Assembly: GCF_008763945.1 (NCBI RefSeq)
Contig: NZ_VTQH01000003.1
Span: forward strand, 1 to 64,000
DNA: 64,000 nt
DNA from: Microbacterium testaceum StLB037
GTDB lineage: Bacteria; Actinomycetota; Actinomycetes; Actinomycetales; Microbacteriaceae
Direction of reading: 5' to 3'
In this document: in pieces, positions 35,286-44,584 of the stretch
Numbering within the stretch: the first letter of the stretch is position 1
How the letters are laid out: every line of letters begins with the position of its first letter
Translations under genes and position numbers: made by a program
The notes under the pieces: generated by a model
What the model saw: only the letters and a program-made list of their open reading frames with translations
Databases searched by the model: none
What the model was told of the DNA's origin: nothing

Positions 35286-35759
35286 TCAATCGAAGTCCGC
35301 CGCCAGGGCATTGCGGTGGTATTCGAAGATGATGCTCGTGCGCGTCGAGGCGACGCTGTGCCGAGCCGAGAGGTGATCGACGACGAAGCGGCGCACGGCG
35401 GAGGAGTCGTCGACGGCGATGTGCACGAGGAAGTCGTCGGCACCGCCGAGGAAGAACAACTGGATCACGTCGGGGTGACGGCGGATCTCGTGCGCGAACG
35501 CGCGGATGCTCTCCTGCCGCTGCCCCGGGCGGAGGGTCACCCCGACGATCGCCTGCAGTCCCCGTCCCAGACGGCTCTGGTCGACGGCGGCGTGGAACCC
35601 GGTGATCAGCCCGCGGTCGACAAGGCCCCGCAGGCGGGAATGAGCGGTGGATGCCGCCACCCCGAGCTCCTCGGCGAGGGCGGCGTTCGTCATCCGCGCG
35701 TCGGCCGACAGCAGCTCGATGATGCGCTGGTCGAGGGGATGCAGGTCGTCGTCGGGCAC
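35286..35759 (-). CDS. Lrp/AsnC-family regulator of alanine dehydrogenase
   Basis: Regulator of 157 residues. The N-terminal helix-turn-helix is LDQRIIELLSADARMTNAALAEELGVAASTAHSRLRGLVDRGLI (edges given), residues about 8-55. The RAM domain follows with a LFFLGGADDFLVHIAV strand used for amino acid binding. GTG 35759 is preceded by GAAGGA. It is divergent from ald with 155 bp between starts, the arrangement known for AldR in other Actinobacteria. It probably activates or represses ald in response to alanine. Confidence 0.9.
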   Translation of the reverse strand: MPDDDLHPLDQRIIELLSADARMTNAALAEELGVAASTAHSRLRGLVDRGLITGFHAAVDQSRLGRGLQAIVGVTLRPGQRQESIRAFAHEIRRHPDVIQLFFLGGADDFLVHIAVDDSSAVRRFVVDHLSARHSVASTRTSIIFEYHRNALAADFD

Positions 35760-35914
35760 CGTAGATCCTTCGCGTCGGACGGGGCGTGACGCCCGCGGCA
35801 TCCAAGGATATCGCTCTCGTTGGGCATTTTGCCGAAGAATCTGCGGAGAAACACCACGGAAATGATCTTTCCTGCGATCCTCTCGACAACGCTCATCCGC
35901 TCGAGGAGGAACCC
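35760..35914. promoter_or_regulatory. Divergent promoter region of the Lrp gene and ald
   Basis: Compared with its surroundings it is AT-rich, with TTTTGCCGAAGAATC and GGAAATGATCTTTCC. Lrp-type proteins favour such degenerate AT-rich sites. No single clear palindrome stands out, so this is a regional call. Confidence 0.45.
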
Positions 35915-37000
35915 ATGCGCGTCTCCGTGCCCACCGAGATCAAGAACAACGAGAACCGCGTCGCCATGACACCCGCGGGCGTCGATGCGCTCGTCCACCG
36001 TGGTCACGAGGTCTTCGTGCAGGCGGGCGCGGGCGAGGGCAGCGGCTTCTCCGACGAGCAGTACCGCGCGGCCGGTGCGGAGATCGTCGACACCGCCGAA
36101 GAGACCTGGGCGCGTGCCGAGCTGCTGGTCAAGGTGAAGGAACCCATCGCCCCCGAGTACGGCTTCCTCCGCCGCGACCTCACCCTCTTCACCTACCTGC
36201 ACCTCGCCGCCGACCGACCGCTGACCGATGCCCTGATGGCAGCGGGCACCACGGCCGTGGCCTACGAGACCGTCCAGACGCCCGACCGCGCGCTGCCCCT
36301 GCTGGCCCCGATGAGCGAGGTCGCGGGTCGCCTGTCGATCATCGAGGGCGCCCACCACCTGCTCCGGGCCTCGGGCGGTCGCGGTCTGCTCCCCGGCGGC
36401 GTCCCCGGCACTCCGCGGGCGAAGGTCGTCGTGATCGGTGGCGGCGTCGCGGGCGAGCACGCCGCGGCCAACGCCCTCGGACTCGGCGCGCGCGTGACGG
36501 TGGTCGACATCTCGCTGCCCAAGCTCCGTCAGCTCGAGGAACGCTTCGGCGGTGCGATCGAGACGCGCGCGTCGACCCGTCTCGAGATCGCCGAGCAGCT
36601 CGCCGACGCCGACCTCGTGATCGGCTCGGTGCTCATCCCCGGCGCCGCAGCGCCGAAGCTCGTCACCGACGACATGGTCGCCGCGATGAAGCCGGGCTCG
36701 GTGCTCGTCGACATCGCGATCGACCAGGGCGGCTGCTTCGAGGGCTCGCACCCGACCACCCACGACGCGCCCACCTTCCGCGTGCACGGCTCGCTGTACT
36801 ACTGCGTCGCGAACATGCCCGGCGCGGTGCCGCACACCTCGACCCGGGCGCTGTCGAACGCCACCCTCCCGTACATCACGCGCATCGCCGATCAGGGCTG
36901 GGAGGCCGCGGCATCCGCCGATCCCTCCCTGGCGAAGGGGCTGAACGTGCGCGCCGGCGTCGTCGTGAACGAGGGCGTGCGCGCCGCCTTCGACCTCTGA
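35915..37000 (+). CDS. ald: Alanine dehydrogenase
   Basis: Oxidatively deaminates L-alanine to pyruvate and ammonia with NAD+, 361 residues. The N-terminus [23 protein letters not shown] is diagnostic, with catalytic Lys near 73 (VKVKEP) and His95 in YLHLA. The NAD site is [14 protein letters not shown] (about 170). Conserved [18 protein letters not shown] follows near 270. ATG 35915 is preceded by GAGGAGGA. It is divergent from the Lrp regulator. Together with serine dehydratase at 46.3 kb it supplies pyruvate from amino acids. Confidence 0.97.
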   Translation: MRVSVPTEIKNNENRVAMTPAGVDALVHRGHEVFVQAGAGEGSGFSDEQYRAAGAEIVDTAEETWARAELLVKVKEPIAPEYGFLRRDLTLFTYLHLAADRPLTDALMAAGTTAVAYETVQTPDRALPLLAPMSEVAGRLSIIEGAHHLLRASGGRGLLPGGVPGTPRAKVVVIGGGVAGEHAAANALGLGARVTVVDISLPKLRQLEERFGGAIETRASTRLEIAEQLADADLVIGSVLIPGAAAPKLVTDDMVAAMKPGSVLVDIAIDQGGCFEGSHPTTHDAPTFRVHGSLYYCVANMPGAVPHTSTRALSNATLPYITRIADQGWEAAASADPSLAKGLNVRAGVVVNEGVRAAFDL

Positions 37001-37046
37001 GTCCGTTCACGATCCCGGATGCCGTGCCCCCGGCCCACCTCTCGCG

Positions 37047-37103
37047 TGAGTGTCCGGAACACCCGGACACTTTTCCCAAACGTCCGGGTGTCTCGGACAC
37101 TCA
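37047..37103. terminator. Near-perfect hairpin, family with GTCC/GGAC ends (copy 3)
   Basis: Arms of 22 nt at 37047-37068 and 37082-37103 pair at 20 positions around ACTTTTCCCAAAC. The left arm starts TGAGTGTCCGG and the right ends CGGACACTCA, followed by ACGGG as in the 10.1-kb copy. It lies between the convergent ends of ald and the response regulator at 37125. Confidence 0.7.
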
Positions 37104-37124
37104 ACGGGCGGCCGACGCCCGGCC

Positions 37125-37808
37125 CTACCCGCGCACCCAGGCGTAGGTGATCTCGGGTCGGCCCTGGCCGCCGTAGCGGGGGACGCGGCGGACGCGTCCC
37201 ACGTCGGCGAGGTGCTCGAGGTAGCGGCGGGCGGTCACGCGCGACATGCCCTCGCTCTCGCCCACCTCGGTCGATGACACCGCCCCGTCGGCGGTGCGCA
37301 CGCGGTCGGCGACGGCGTGCAGCGTCTCGTCACTGAGGCCCTTGGGGAGGTCCGGCGCGCTGACCGTGCGCAGCGACCCGAACAGGGCGTCGACCTCGGA
37401 CTGCGTGGCTTCGCCGGCCGCGCGGTCGAGCCCCTCGACGTAGGAGCGGTACGCCTCGAGGCGGTCTCGGAACGCCGCGAACGTGAACGGCTTGATCAGG
37501 TACTGCACCACCCCGATCGACACGGCCGCGCGCACGGTGGCGGCATCGCGCACCGCCGTCACCGCGATGATGTCGACGCGCGAGCCCGTCGCTCGCAGCC
37601 GTCGCGCGACGTCGAGGCCCGAACCATCGGGCATGGTCATGTCGAGCAGCACCAGATCGATCCGGCGCTCGGGGTCGGCCAGGGCGGTGACGGCGGCGCG
37701 TGCGCCGGATGCATGCCCCGCGACCTCGAACCCCGGCACGCGCTCGACGTACGCGCTGTGCAGTTCGAGGGCGAGCGCATCGTCGTCGACGACCAGCACG
37801 CGGATCAC
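37125..37808 (-). CDS. Response regulator, CitB/DcuR type, partner of the 37805 kinase
   Basis: Response regulator of 227 residues. The receiver has DDD at 8-10, phospho-acceptor Asp56 in [10 protein letters not shown] and Lys in YLIKPF near 107. The C-terminal winged helix (about 165-220, [22 protein letters not shown]) resembles that of the 28.4-kb regulator, but the two are clearly diverged. GTG 37808 overlaps the kinase stop in GTGA. It is the likely activator of dctA, which is divergent beyond the kinase. Confidence 0.9.
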   Translation of the reverse strand: MIRVLVVDDDALALELHSAYVERVPGFEVAGHASGARAAVTALADPERRIDLVLLDMTMPDGSGLDVARRLRATGSRVDIIAVTAVRDAATVRAAVSIGVVQYLIKPFTFAAFRDRLEAYRSYVEGLDRAAGEATQSEVDALFGSLRTVSAPDLPKGLSDETLHAVADRVRTADGAVSSTEVGESEGMSRVTARRYLEHLADVGRVRRVPRYGGQGRPEITYAWVRG

Positions 37809-39409
37809 GGGACCACCGCCTCGGCGACGGCGGGGAGGAAGACGCGCACGGTGGTGGGGCCCTCGACCACCTGCAGCGTGCCGCCGTGCGCGGCGACGAT
37901 GTCGCGCACGAGCGCGAGACCGACACCCCGGCCGCCGGGGGAGTGCGCGGGCTTGGTGGAGGCGCCGAACGCGAAGGGGTCGACGAGCGCGGGGTCGAAG
38001 CCCGCTCCGCTGTCCGAGACCTCGAGCACCACATCGCCACCGCCCTCGCGCAGCGTCGCGCGCACCCAGCGGGGGTCGGCGCCGGCCGCCGCGGCATCCA
38101 GGGCGTTGTCGACGAGGTTCCCGACCACCGTCACCGCTTCGCCCACGGCGAGGGGGAGCGCGGGCGTCGGCTCGGCGACGTCGAGGTCGAGGCGCACCCC
38201 GCGCTCGGCGGCCTCGTCGAGCTTGCCGAGCAGCAGAGCGACCACGACGGCGTCCTCGTCGTCCGATACCAGGCGGTCGGCGAGCTCCTGGCGGTCGCCC
38301 GTCGAGGCCACGATCAGTCGGCGGGCCTCGTCGACGCGCCCGAGCTCGAGCAGCGCCAGCAGGGCGTGCAGGCGGTTCCCGTGCTCGTGCGTCTGCGAGC
38401 GAAGGGTGTCGCTGAGGGTGCGGACGCCCTCGAGCTCGCCGAGCAGCGCCTGCAGCTCCGACCGGTCGCGAAGGGTCATGACCCGGCCACGTTCGGGTGC
38501 CCGACGGCCCGAGAGGTCGCGTGCCTCCTCCTGATTGACGAGCAGGACGCGGTCGCCGTTGACGACGGTCTCCTCGACCATGCGTCGACCGGTCGCGATG
38601 GCCTCGGCGAGGCCGGCATCCATCTCGATCTCGCGGGGGTCGATCGAGACCTGCCCGCTGGTCGCCGGGGGCAGGCCCAGCAGGTCGGCGGCCTCGTCGT
38701 TGTAGAGCACGATCCGCCCCGAGCGATCGGTGACGACGAGCCCCTCGCGCAGCGAATGCAAAACCGTCTCGTAGCTTTCGACGAGACGCGACAGCTCGGC
38801 GGGCGTATACGAGCCGGTGACGCGTCGGGCGCTCCGTCTCACGTACAGAGCGCCCAGCACCCCCAGGCCCACGATGACGGCGGATGCCAGGACGATCAGC
38901 GGCGCACGAGCGGCGATGTCCTGCTGCACGGCGCCGAGGGTCACCCCGACGGCCACCAAGCCCACGATGGCGGAGTTTCCTTCGCCCCCGGCGCGGATCG
39001 GCGCGATGGTGCGGACCGACGGGCCGAGGGTGCCCTCGTAGACCTCCGTGTAGGTCTGCCCGGCCAGCGCCTCGGTGCGCGAGCCGAGGTACTGCTCGCC
39101 GATCTCCGACCGGTTGCGATGCGTGAGGCGGATGCCGTCGGGGGTCATGATCGTGACGAACGACAGGTCGGCGTCGGAGAGGATCTGCTCGACCATCGGC
39201 TGCAGGGTGCCGGAATCGCGCTGCGCGACGAGAGCGGCCACATCGGGTTCGTGCGCGAGCGTCTCGGCCACCGAGCGCGTCACCTTCTCGGCCTCGCGCT
39301 GCCCCGAATCGCTTAACTGCAGCGACAGCAGCGCCGCCAGAACGCCCGCGACGAGGATGACGACGCCCAGCGACACCAACGCCAGGCGTCCGCCCACGCT
39401 CAGTCTCAT
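37805..39409 (-). CDS. Sensor histidine kinase, DcuS/CitA type with two PAS domains
   Basis: Membrane sensor kinase of 534 residues. A membrane segment at about 9-31, an extracellular sensor with FVTIMTPDGIRLTHRNRSEIG, a second membrane segment at about 175-195, then a cytoplasmic PAS (about 220-320, GLVVTDRSGRIVLYNDEAADLLGL). The H-box is LRSQTHEHGNRLHALLALLELG; the ATPase domain has NLVDNALDAA, DSGAGFD and GGRGVGLALVR. Start ATG 39409 follows GGAAGGGCGGAG. Divergent from dctA, it probably senses C4-dicarboxylates. Confidence 0.93.
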   Translation of the reverse strand: MRLSVGGRLALVSLGVVILVAGVLAALLSLQLSDSGQREAEKVTRSVAETLAHEPDVAALVAQRDSGTLQPMVEQILSDADLSFVTIMTPDGIRLTHRNRSEIGEQYLGSRTEALAGQTYTEVYEGTLGPSVRTIAPIRAGGEGNSAIVGLVAVGVTLGAVQQDIAARAPLIVLASAVIVGLGVLGALYVRRSARRVTGSYTPAELSRLVESYETVLHSLREGLVVTDRSGRIVLYNDEAADLLGLPPATSGQVSIDPREIEMDAGLAEAIATGRRMVEETVVNGDRVLLVNQEEARDLSGRRAPERGRVMTLRDRSELQALLGELEGVRTLSDTLRSQTHEHGNRLHALLALLELGRVDEARRLIVASTGDRQELADRLVSDDEDAVVVALLLGKLDEAAERGVRLDLDVAEPTPALPLAVGEAVTVVGNLVDNALDAAAAGADPRWVRATLREGGGDVVLEVSDSGAGFDPALVDPFAFGASTKPAHSPGGRGVGLALVRDIVAAHGGTLQVVEGPTTVRVFLPAVAEAVVP

Positions 39410-39546
39410 CGCTCCGCCCTTCCGCGCGCCTGCCGTGAACAATACGACCACAAATCGCCCGGACGGCTCGCGTCGATCAAAGTCGTCACATCAACCCGGC
39501 GCCCCCGCCGGACTCAACGAAGGCGTTAGAAAAGGGGAAGTCGCTC
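39410..39546. promoter_or_regulatory. Divergent promoter region kinase/dctA
   Basis: It holds the less GC-rich stretch GAACAATACGACCACAAAT and GATCAAAGTCGTCACATCAA. ATCAAAG also occurs in the other kinase/tct gap (near 30403), which makes it a possible CitB-type recognition core. This is weak evidence from two sites. Confidence 0.3.
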
Positions 39547-41001
39547 ATGGCACTCTCACTCCGCACCACCCGAGACGGTCGGCCGCGCAAGAAGATCGAC
39601 CGCAATCACTGGCTCTACATCTCCGTCATCGTCGCGGTCGTCGCCGGTGTCATCGTCGGCCTCGTCGCCCCGCAGTTCGCCACGGCCCTCGAGCCCATCG
39701 GCAAGGGCTTCGTCAACCTCATCAAGATGATGATCGCCCCGGTCATCTTCTGCACGATCGTCGTGGGCATCGGCTCGATCGCCAAGGCCTCCACGGTCGG
39801 CAAGATCGGCGGCCTGGCGATGGTCTACTTCCTCGTCATGTCGTCGTTCGCCCTGATCATCGGCCTCGTCGTCGGCAACATCATCCACCCGGGCGACGGT
39901 CTGAACATCGCGGGCGCTCAGTACGACGCACCTGCTTCCGAGGCGACCTCGACGCAGCAGTTCATCCTCGGCATCATCCCCACCACGTTCTTCTCCGCCT
40001 TCACCGGCGGCAGCATCCTCCAGGTGCTGTTCATCGCCCTCCTCGTCGGCTTCGCCCTGCAGGGCATGGGCGAGCGCGGAGCGCGCATGGTCGAGGGCAT
40101 CCGCAACTTCCAGGTGCTGGTCTTCCGCATCCTGGGCATGATCCTGTGGCTCGCGCCCATCGGCGCCTTCGGCGCCATCGCCGCGGTCGTCGGTAAGACC
40201 GGCTTCCAGGCCGTGATCAGCCTCGGCATCCTGATGGGGGCCTTCTACATCACCTGCTTCCTCTTCATCGCCGTGGTGCTCGGCACGCTCCTGTACGTCG
40301 TGACGCGCGTCAACATCTTCACGCTGATGAAGTACCTGGGTCGCGAGTACCTGCTGATCGTCGGCACCTCGTCGTCCGAGGCCGCTCTGCCCCGCCTCAT
40401 CGCCAAGATGGAGCACCTCGGCGTCTCGAAGCCGGTCGTCGGCATCACCGTTCCGACCGGGTACTCGTTCAACCTCGACGGCACGGCCATCTACCTCACG
40501 ATGGCGTCGCTCTTCATCGCCACCGCGATGGGTTCGCCGATGTCGATCGGTGAGCAGATCGGCCTCATGATCTTCATGATCATCGCGTCGAAGGGCGCCG
40601 CCGGTGTCACCGGCGCCGGCCTCGCCACCCTCGCCGGTGGCCTGTCGGCCTACCGCCCCGACCTGGTCGACGGCGTCGGCGTCATCGTCGGCATCGACCG
40701 TTTCATGTCCGAGGCCCGTGCCGTGACGAACTTCACCGGCAACGCCGTGGCCACGATGCTCATCGGCGTCTGGACCAAGCAGTACGACGGACAGCGCGTC
40801 CGCGAGGTGCTCGCCGGCAACATCCCGTTCGACGAGACGCTGCTGACCGGCCACGACCACTCGGCGACTCCCGCGGCGGATGCCAAGGAGCAGGCGTCGG
40901 CAGAGGCCGGCACGGGACCTGCGGCCACGGTCGACACGCAGTCGCTCGACGCGTTCCGCGCTCAGGCGGAGGCGGAGGCAGTCGCTCGGGGTCGCTCGTG
41001 A
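39547..41001 (+). CDS. dctA: C4-dicarboxylate/cation symporter (DctA family)
   Basis: Imports succinate, fumarate or malate with H+/Na+; 484 residues. Eight or more membrane segments plus re-entrant loops are visible. Diagnostic motifs are the serine-rich loop GTSSSEAALPRLIAKME, TGYSFNLDGTAIYLTMASLFIA (edges TGYSF and LFIA), GAAGVTGAGLATLA, and DRFMSEARAVTNFTGNAVA. A hydrophilic tail of about 50 residues rich in Ala, Glu and Asp extends past the transport domain. ATG 39547 follows GGGGAAG. The stop overlaps the lyase-like gene by four bases. Confidence 0.95.
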   Translation: MALSLRTTRDGRPRKKIDRNHWLYISVIVAVVAGVIVGLVAPQFATALEPIGKGFVNLIKMMIAPVIFCTIVVGIGSIAKASTVGKIGGLAMVYFLVMSSFALIIGLVVGNIIHPGDGLNIAGAQYDAPASEATSTQQFILGIIPTTFFSAFTGGSILQVLFIALLVGFALQGMGERGARMVEGIRNFQVLVFRILGMILWLAPIGAFGAIAAVVGKTGFQAVISLGILMGAFYITCFLFIAVVLGTLLYVVTRVNIFTLMKYLGREYLLIVGTSSSEAALPRLIAKMEHLGVSKPVVGITVPTGYSFNLDGTAIYLTMASLFIATAMGSPMSIGEQIGLMIFMIIASKGAAGVTGAGLATLAGGLSAYRPDLVDGVGVIVGIDRFMSEARAVTNFTGNAVATMLIGVWTKQYDGQRVREVLAGNIPFDETLLTGHDHSATPAADAKEQASAEAGTGPAATVDTQSLDAFRAQAEAEAVARGRS

Positions 41002-41831
41002 CCCTGACGCACCACACCTCGGCGGGGGCGGCTTCGGCCGCCTCCGCCCCGGCGCGTGTCGACCTCGCGCGCACCTGGATGCTCCGCTCCCCGCTCGCGG
41101 GAGGACTCGAGACCGCGGCCGACGTGCTCGTCCTCGACCTCGAGGACGGCCTCCCCGCGGGCCGCAAAGCCGAGGGCCGCGACCGCGTCCGGCGGGCAGC
41201 CGCCGAAGAGTCGGTGTGGCTGCGCATCAGCGCCGCCGGGACGCGCGACGGGGAAGACGACCTCGCCCTCGGTCGCGAGCTCGGCGACCGCCTCGCCGGC
41301 GTCGTGCTGGCCATGTGCGCCGGACCCGACGATGTGGCCCATGTCGCGGCATCCCTCCCCTCCGGCTCTCCGATCGTCGCGATGGTCGAGTCGGCCGCGG
41401 CGCTGCTGGCCGCCCCCGCCATCGCCGCCCACCCCGCGACCCGCCGCCTCGCCTTCGGCACCGGCGACTTCCGCCGCGACACCGGAATGGCCGCCGACCG
41501 GATCGCGCTGTCGTGGCCCCGCGCGCAGCTCGTCGTCGCCTCGGCAGCGGCCGGCATCGCGGGACCGATCGACGGCCCGTGCGGTCCGGTCGACCAGGCG
41601 CGGGAAGCCGCCCTGCACGCGGTCGCGATGGGGTTCACCGGCACGCTCGCGCTTCAGGATGCCGCCGTCCCCGGTGCGCACTCCGGATTCACGCCGGCGC
41701 CGGCCGACGTGGAGGCCGCTCGGTCGCTGCTCTCGACGACGCCCGACGGTCCGGTCGACGGCTCCTACGCGCCGACCCTGGCTCGTGCGCGAGCCCTCGT
41801 CGAACGCGCGGAGGCGCTGGCGGCGCTCTGA
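40998..41831 (+). CDS. CitE-like HpcH/HpaI-family lyase
   Basis: TIM-barrel lyase of 277 residues, shaped like the beta subunit of citrate lyase but with no alpha, gamma or ligase genes nearby. VLVLDLEDGLPAGRK near residue 43 carries the acidic motif, and IVAMVESAAALLAAPAIAAHPATRRLAFGTGDFRRD (edges given) holds the metal-binding Glu and Asp. Stand-alone CitE-like enzymes cleave CoA esters such as malyl-CoA or citramalyl-CoA. GTG 40998 overlaps the dctA stop (GTGA), so it is co-translated with the importer. The true substrate is unknown. Confidence 0.85.
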   Translation: MTLTHHTSAGAASAASAPARVDLARTWMLRSPLAGGLETAADVLVLDLEDGLPAGRKAEGRDRVRRAAAEESVWLRISAAGTRDGEDDLALGRELGDRLAGVVLAMCAGPDDVAHVAASLPSGSPIVAMVESAAALLAAPAIAAHPATRRLAFGTGDFRRDTGMAADRIALSWPRAQLVVASAAAGIAGPIDGPCGPVDQAREAALHAVAMGFTGTLALQDAAVPGAHSGFTPAPADVEAARSLLSTTPDGPVDGSYAPTLARARALVERAEALAAL

Positions 41832-41855
41832 CGGAGCAGCCGGTTCAGAGCCCCG

Positions 41856-42413
41856 TCAGCTGCGCCGGAACCACCGCCGGCGGCGGGGTGCTGCCGCCAC
41901 CGCGGCCGCCTCGACACGGGCCCGCCGCCTCTCCAGCCACGCGGTCACCTCGGCCTCGACGTCCACCGTCGGCGTCACCACCGGCGGTCCGCCCTGCAGC
42001 TGCCGTCGGGCTTCGATCACGCGACGGTTGAAGTCCTCGACCGCTTCGCGGACGTCGGGTTCGCGCGCGATGGCATCCAATCGCTCCGCCATCTCGGCGT
42101 GCTCGACGCGCAGGGTCAGCGCGGGAGGGCCTAGGCCGGTCAGTTGCTCGGTCTCGATCTTGCGGCGGATCCACCAGTCGGGGTCGTGCGAGGTGCCCAG
42201 GTCGGGGAGGGGCTTGCCGGCTCCCGGGAGGTTGTCGAACTCGCCGCGGCGGATCGCCTGCTGGATCGAGGTCTCGACGAATGCGGCTCGCTCGGCCGCC
42301 GTGGAGCCCCGCGCGGGGCCTTCGGGCTGCGCGGACTCCGTCTCGAGACCGGCATCGCGAAGCTGACGGTCGAGGCGGTAGCGCTCGGCGGCCTGGCGGG
42401 CGTCGTCGCTCAC
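41856..42413 (-). CDS. DUF1992 (DnaJ-homologue subfamily C member 28-like) protein
   Basis: A 185-residue soluble protein. The conserved core (about 45-115) reads VETSIQQAIRRGEFDNLPGAGKPL then DPDWWIRRKIETE, the signature of DUF1992, which is shared with eukaryotic DNAJC28. The C-terminus is Arg-rich. Function is unknown. GTG 42413 overlaps the stop of the upstream MpaB-like gene (GTGA), so the two are in one transcript. Confidence 0.88.
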   Translation of the reverse strand: MSDDARQAAERYRLDRQLRDAGLETESAQPEGPARGSTAAERAAFVETSIQQAIRRGEFDNLPGAGKPLPDLGTSHDPDWWIRRKIETEQLTGLGPPALTLRVEHAEMAERLDAIAREPDVREAVEDFNRRVIEARRQLQGGPPVVTPTVDVEAEVTAWLERRRARVEAAAVAAAPRRRRWFRRS

Positions 42414-43342
42414 GCGGCCTCCCGTCCCTCCCGCTGCAACCGCGCCAGCCGCTGCCGCGCCATGTCCTGGGCGCGCGGGCCCGAGCCCAGAGCGCGTTCG
42501 GTCACGCGCAGGATCACGCGCGTGAGCGTCAGGACGGGAAGCGGCCAGCGCCGCACCCCGAGCATCGTGCGGTACCGGCGGGGGATGGTGGCCACCGCCG
42601 CGGCGAAGAGCACGCGATACGACAGGCCCATCAGCCCGGGGAACGGCGGTTTGCGCAGGAACCGCACGACGTCGGCCACGCGTTCGTCCCCGCGCAGTTC
42701 ACCGCGGTCGGCGAAGCCGTCGATCTCGGCGCGCAGGGCGTCACGCGTGAGGGGAGGGTCGACGACCCGCATGAGCCGGCCGGCCGTCGCCCAGTCCGCG
42801 ACGTACGCGTCGGGGCCACCGGGGATGGGCGTGCGCGACACCTCGTGACCGGCGAGGAAGGCGTCGGTGAACGCCAAATGCACCCACCGGACGAGGTCCG
42901 CCGCCTCGGCGGTGTACGCGCGTTCGCTCCCGTCCCCGGCGATGTACTCGCCTTGCACGCGGCGGTGGAACCTCCCGACGCGTGCGGTCTCGGCATCCGC
43001 CTGCGTCTTCGATCCGTACGTCAGCGTGATGACCCACCGGACCGTGCCGGTGAGTCGCCCGATCGGATCCTCGCGGTAGCGCGACCAGTCGTGTACGCCG
43101 GCGAGGGCTCCGGGGTGCAGTGCCTGGAGGAGAAGGGCCCGGATGCCGGCCACCAGGGTTCCCATGCCGGCGTGCACGGTCCACGCCGGGCCGTTCTCGA
43201 CGAAGTAGCCGGTGTCGTCGCCGTCGGCGATGGCGCGCACGTACGGTGCCATGCCGGTGGGATCCCCCGCGAGGGCGACGAGGATCTTGCCGCGCAGCGA
43301 CTGGATCCAGCCGGGCACGGGTTTCGGAGCGTCGATCGTCAC
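42410..43342 (-). CDS. MpaB-like oxygenase family protein (DUF2236)
   Basis: Predicted heme-type oxygenase-like protein, 310 residues. Characteristic segments are LLLQALHPGALAGVHDWSRYREDPIGRL (edges given, about 75-103), a conserved RWV near 110, VRWVHLAFTDAFLAGHEV with a conserved His, and an Arg-rich C-terminus. The family includes latex-clearing proteins and MpaB; the reaction here is unknown. GTG 43342 is the start; an upstream in-phase extension has no ribosome site. It overlaps the DUF1992 gene by four bases. Confidence 0.87.
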   Translation of the reverse strand: MTIDAPKPVPGWIQSLRGKILVALAGDPTGMAPYVRAIADGDDTGYFVENGPAWTVHAGMGTLVAGIRALLLQALHPGALAGVHDWSRYREDPIGRLTGTVRWVITLTYGSKTQADAETARVGRFHRRVQGEYIAGDGSERAYTAEAADLVRWVHLAFTDAFLAGHEVSRTPIPGGPDAYVADWATAGRLMRVVDPPLTRDALRAEIDGFADRGELRGDERVADVVRFLRKPPFPGLMGLSYRVLFAAAVATIPRRYRTMLGVRRWPLPVLTLTRVILRVTERALGSGPRAQDMARQRLARLQREGREAA

Positions 43343-43388
43343 TGTTCCAGCGTGCCACCGTCTGAGCGGGTGGGCTCCGTGGAGGCGC

Positions 43389-43919
43389 TCAGTGACCCTC
43401 GTGCGAGATGACGGGGACGGTGCCATCGTCGCGCAGGAGCACGGCGTTCTGCGTGGCCCCGAGGGCCGGAGTGACGACCACGGCGATGACGGCGGCGGCG
43501 ACGAGAAGGCCGACCACGCTCATCGGCTGCGCGGTGCGCGTCGACGTGGAGTCCCGCCCGAGGCGGCGAAGGTGCACGGCGCAGGTGGCGCCGACGATGA
43601 CGAGCAGAGCGGATGCCGCGGCGACGCCGAGGATGCTCGTGTGCGCCGGGGCGGCGAACATCAGCGCCGCAGTGAGGGCGAAAGTGACGAGGGCTCCGGC
43701 CAGGGCGGCTCGTGGGACCACGAGACGCCCGGCGGAGAGCGCGGCCGCGCCCCACGTGAGGGAGGCGAGACCGAGGATCACCATCCCGATTCCGAGGCCG
43801 CTTGCGACGGCCCCGGAATCGGGACGGATGATGGCACCCGCGCCGAGGGCTGCGGCGATCAGGCCGGCCCCCCACGCGGATACGGAGGGCCACGACCGCA
43901 CGAAGGTCGCGGCAGTCAT
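43389..43919 (-). CDS. Membrane protein of unknown function, 176 residues
   Basis: A small membrane protein with five likely membrane segments from about 18-40 to 145-163, ending in an acidic extracellular-type tail with ISHEGH. It starts at ATG 43919, two bases after the DUF4383 gene, so the two probably form an operon. No family is recognised. Confidence 0.75.
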   Translation of the reverse strand: MTAATFVRSWPSVSAWGAGLIAAALGAGAIIRPDSGAVASGLGIGMVILGLASLTWGAAALSAGRLVVPRAALAGALVTFALTAALMFAAPAHTSILGVAAASALLVIVGATCAVHLRRLGRDSTSTRTAQPMSVVGLLVAAAVIAVVVTPALGATQNAVLLRDDGTVPVISHEGH

Positions 43920-43921
43920 GC

Positions 43922-44332
43922 TCAGACCGCCGCGGTGCGCGGGACGTTGCGCTCGGTGCCGAGGCCGACACCCAGCAGCACGACAGCGCTCGCGAGGTGC
44001 AGGAAGTGGTCGGGCACGTTCAGCGCGAGGATGTTCGCGGCGGTGCCGACCAGGAAGAAGCCGACGATGCCGAGGAGCAGGTATACGGCGCCGACGGTCG
44101 TGTTGACGCCCTTGGCGGCGCGTGCGTTCGCCAGGCCGGCGACGAGCAGGGCCCCACCGATCAGCAGGTGGGCGATGTTGTGCAGCGGGTTGACCTCGAA
44201 GATGCCGAGGAGCAGTCCGCCCTGGGTCGCGATGAAACCGACCCCGCCGGTGACGGCGAAGCCGAGGAGACCGACGAGCAGGTAGACAGCGCCGAAGACG
44301 GTGGCCACGAGACGGTTGGGTGATGAGCTCAT
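43922..44332 (-). CDS. DUF4383 membrane protein
   Basis: A 136-residue protein with four membrane segments: about 8-30, 45-65, 75-97 and 105-125. The stretches VFGAVYLLVGLLGF, NPLHNIAHLLIGGALL and NVPDHFLHLASAVVLL are typical of DUF4383, in which His residues lie at the membrane edge. Function unknown. The start ATG 44332 is preceded by GGGAGG. It is the first gene of a two-gene unit. Confidence 0.88.
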   Translation of the reverse strand: MSSSPNRLVATVFGAVYLLVGLLGFAVTGGVGFIATQGGLLLGIFEVNPLHNIAHLLIGGALLVAGLANARAAKGVNTTVGAVYLLLGIVGFFLVGTAANILALNVPDHFLHLASAVVLLGVGLGTERNVPRTAAV

Positions 44333-44584
44333 GATGAACCTCCCAGAGTGTTGGCAGCGACCGTCCGGCCGCCTCCACACATCTTCGGAGACAATGCTCG
44401 ATTCGGATTGGGCTTTGCGCGCACCGGGGTGACTCGGGTATGCATCCGGAAACGACAGAAGGCCCCCGAGTACTCTCCGAGGCCCTCCGCAACAGAGTCG
44501 ACCATAGAGAGGGCCCCTTCTCGACCGGAGGGGATTGCAATTCTTCCGCTGTTCACCTACGCCGGCATCTGCCACACTCTGGCC
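44333..44584. other. Divergent gap DUF4383 / YdeI-type gene
   Basis: A 252-bp divergent intergenic stretch. It contains the palindrome GAGTACTC (44468-44475) between GGCC-flanked bases and the short symmetric block GAGAGGGCCCCTTCTC. Promoters for both genes should lie here, but none is clear enough to place. Confidence 0.4.

Noticed and set aside
41056..42366. A 436-codon frame on the plus strand opposite DUF1992
   Set aside because: It is Arg/Ser/Pro-rich and overlaps the CitE-like gene in another phase and the DUF1992 gene antisense; both of those have real domains.
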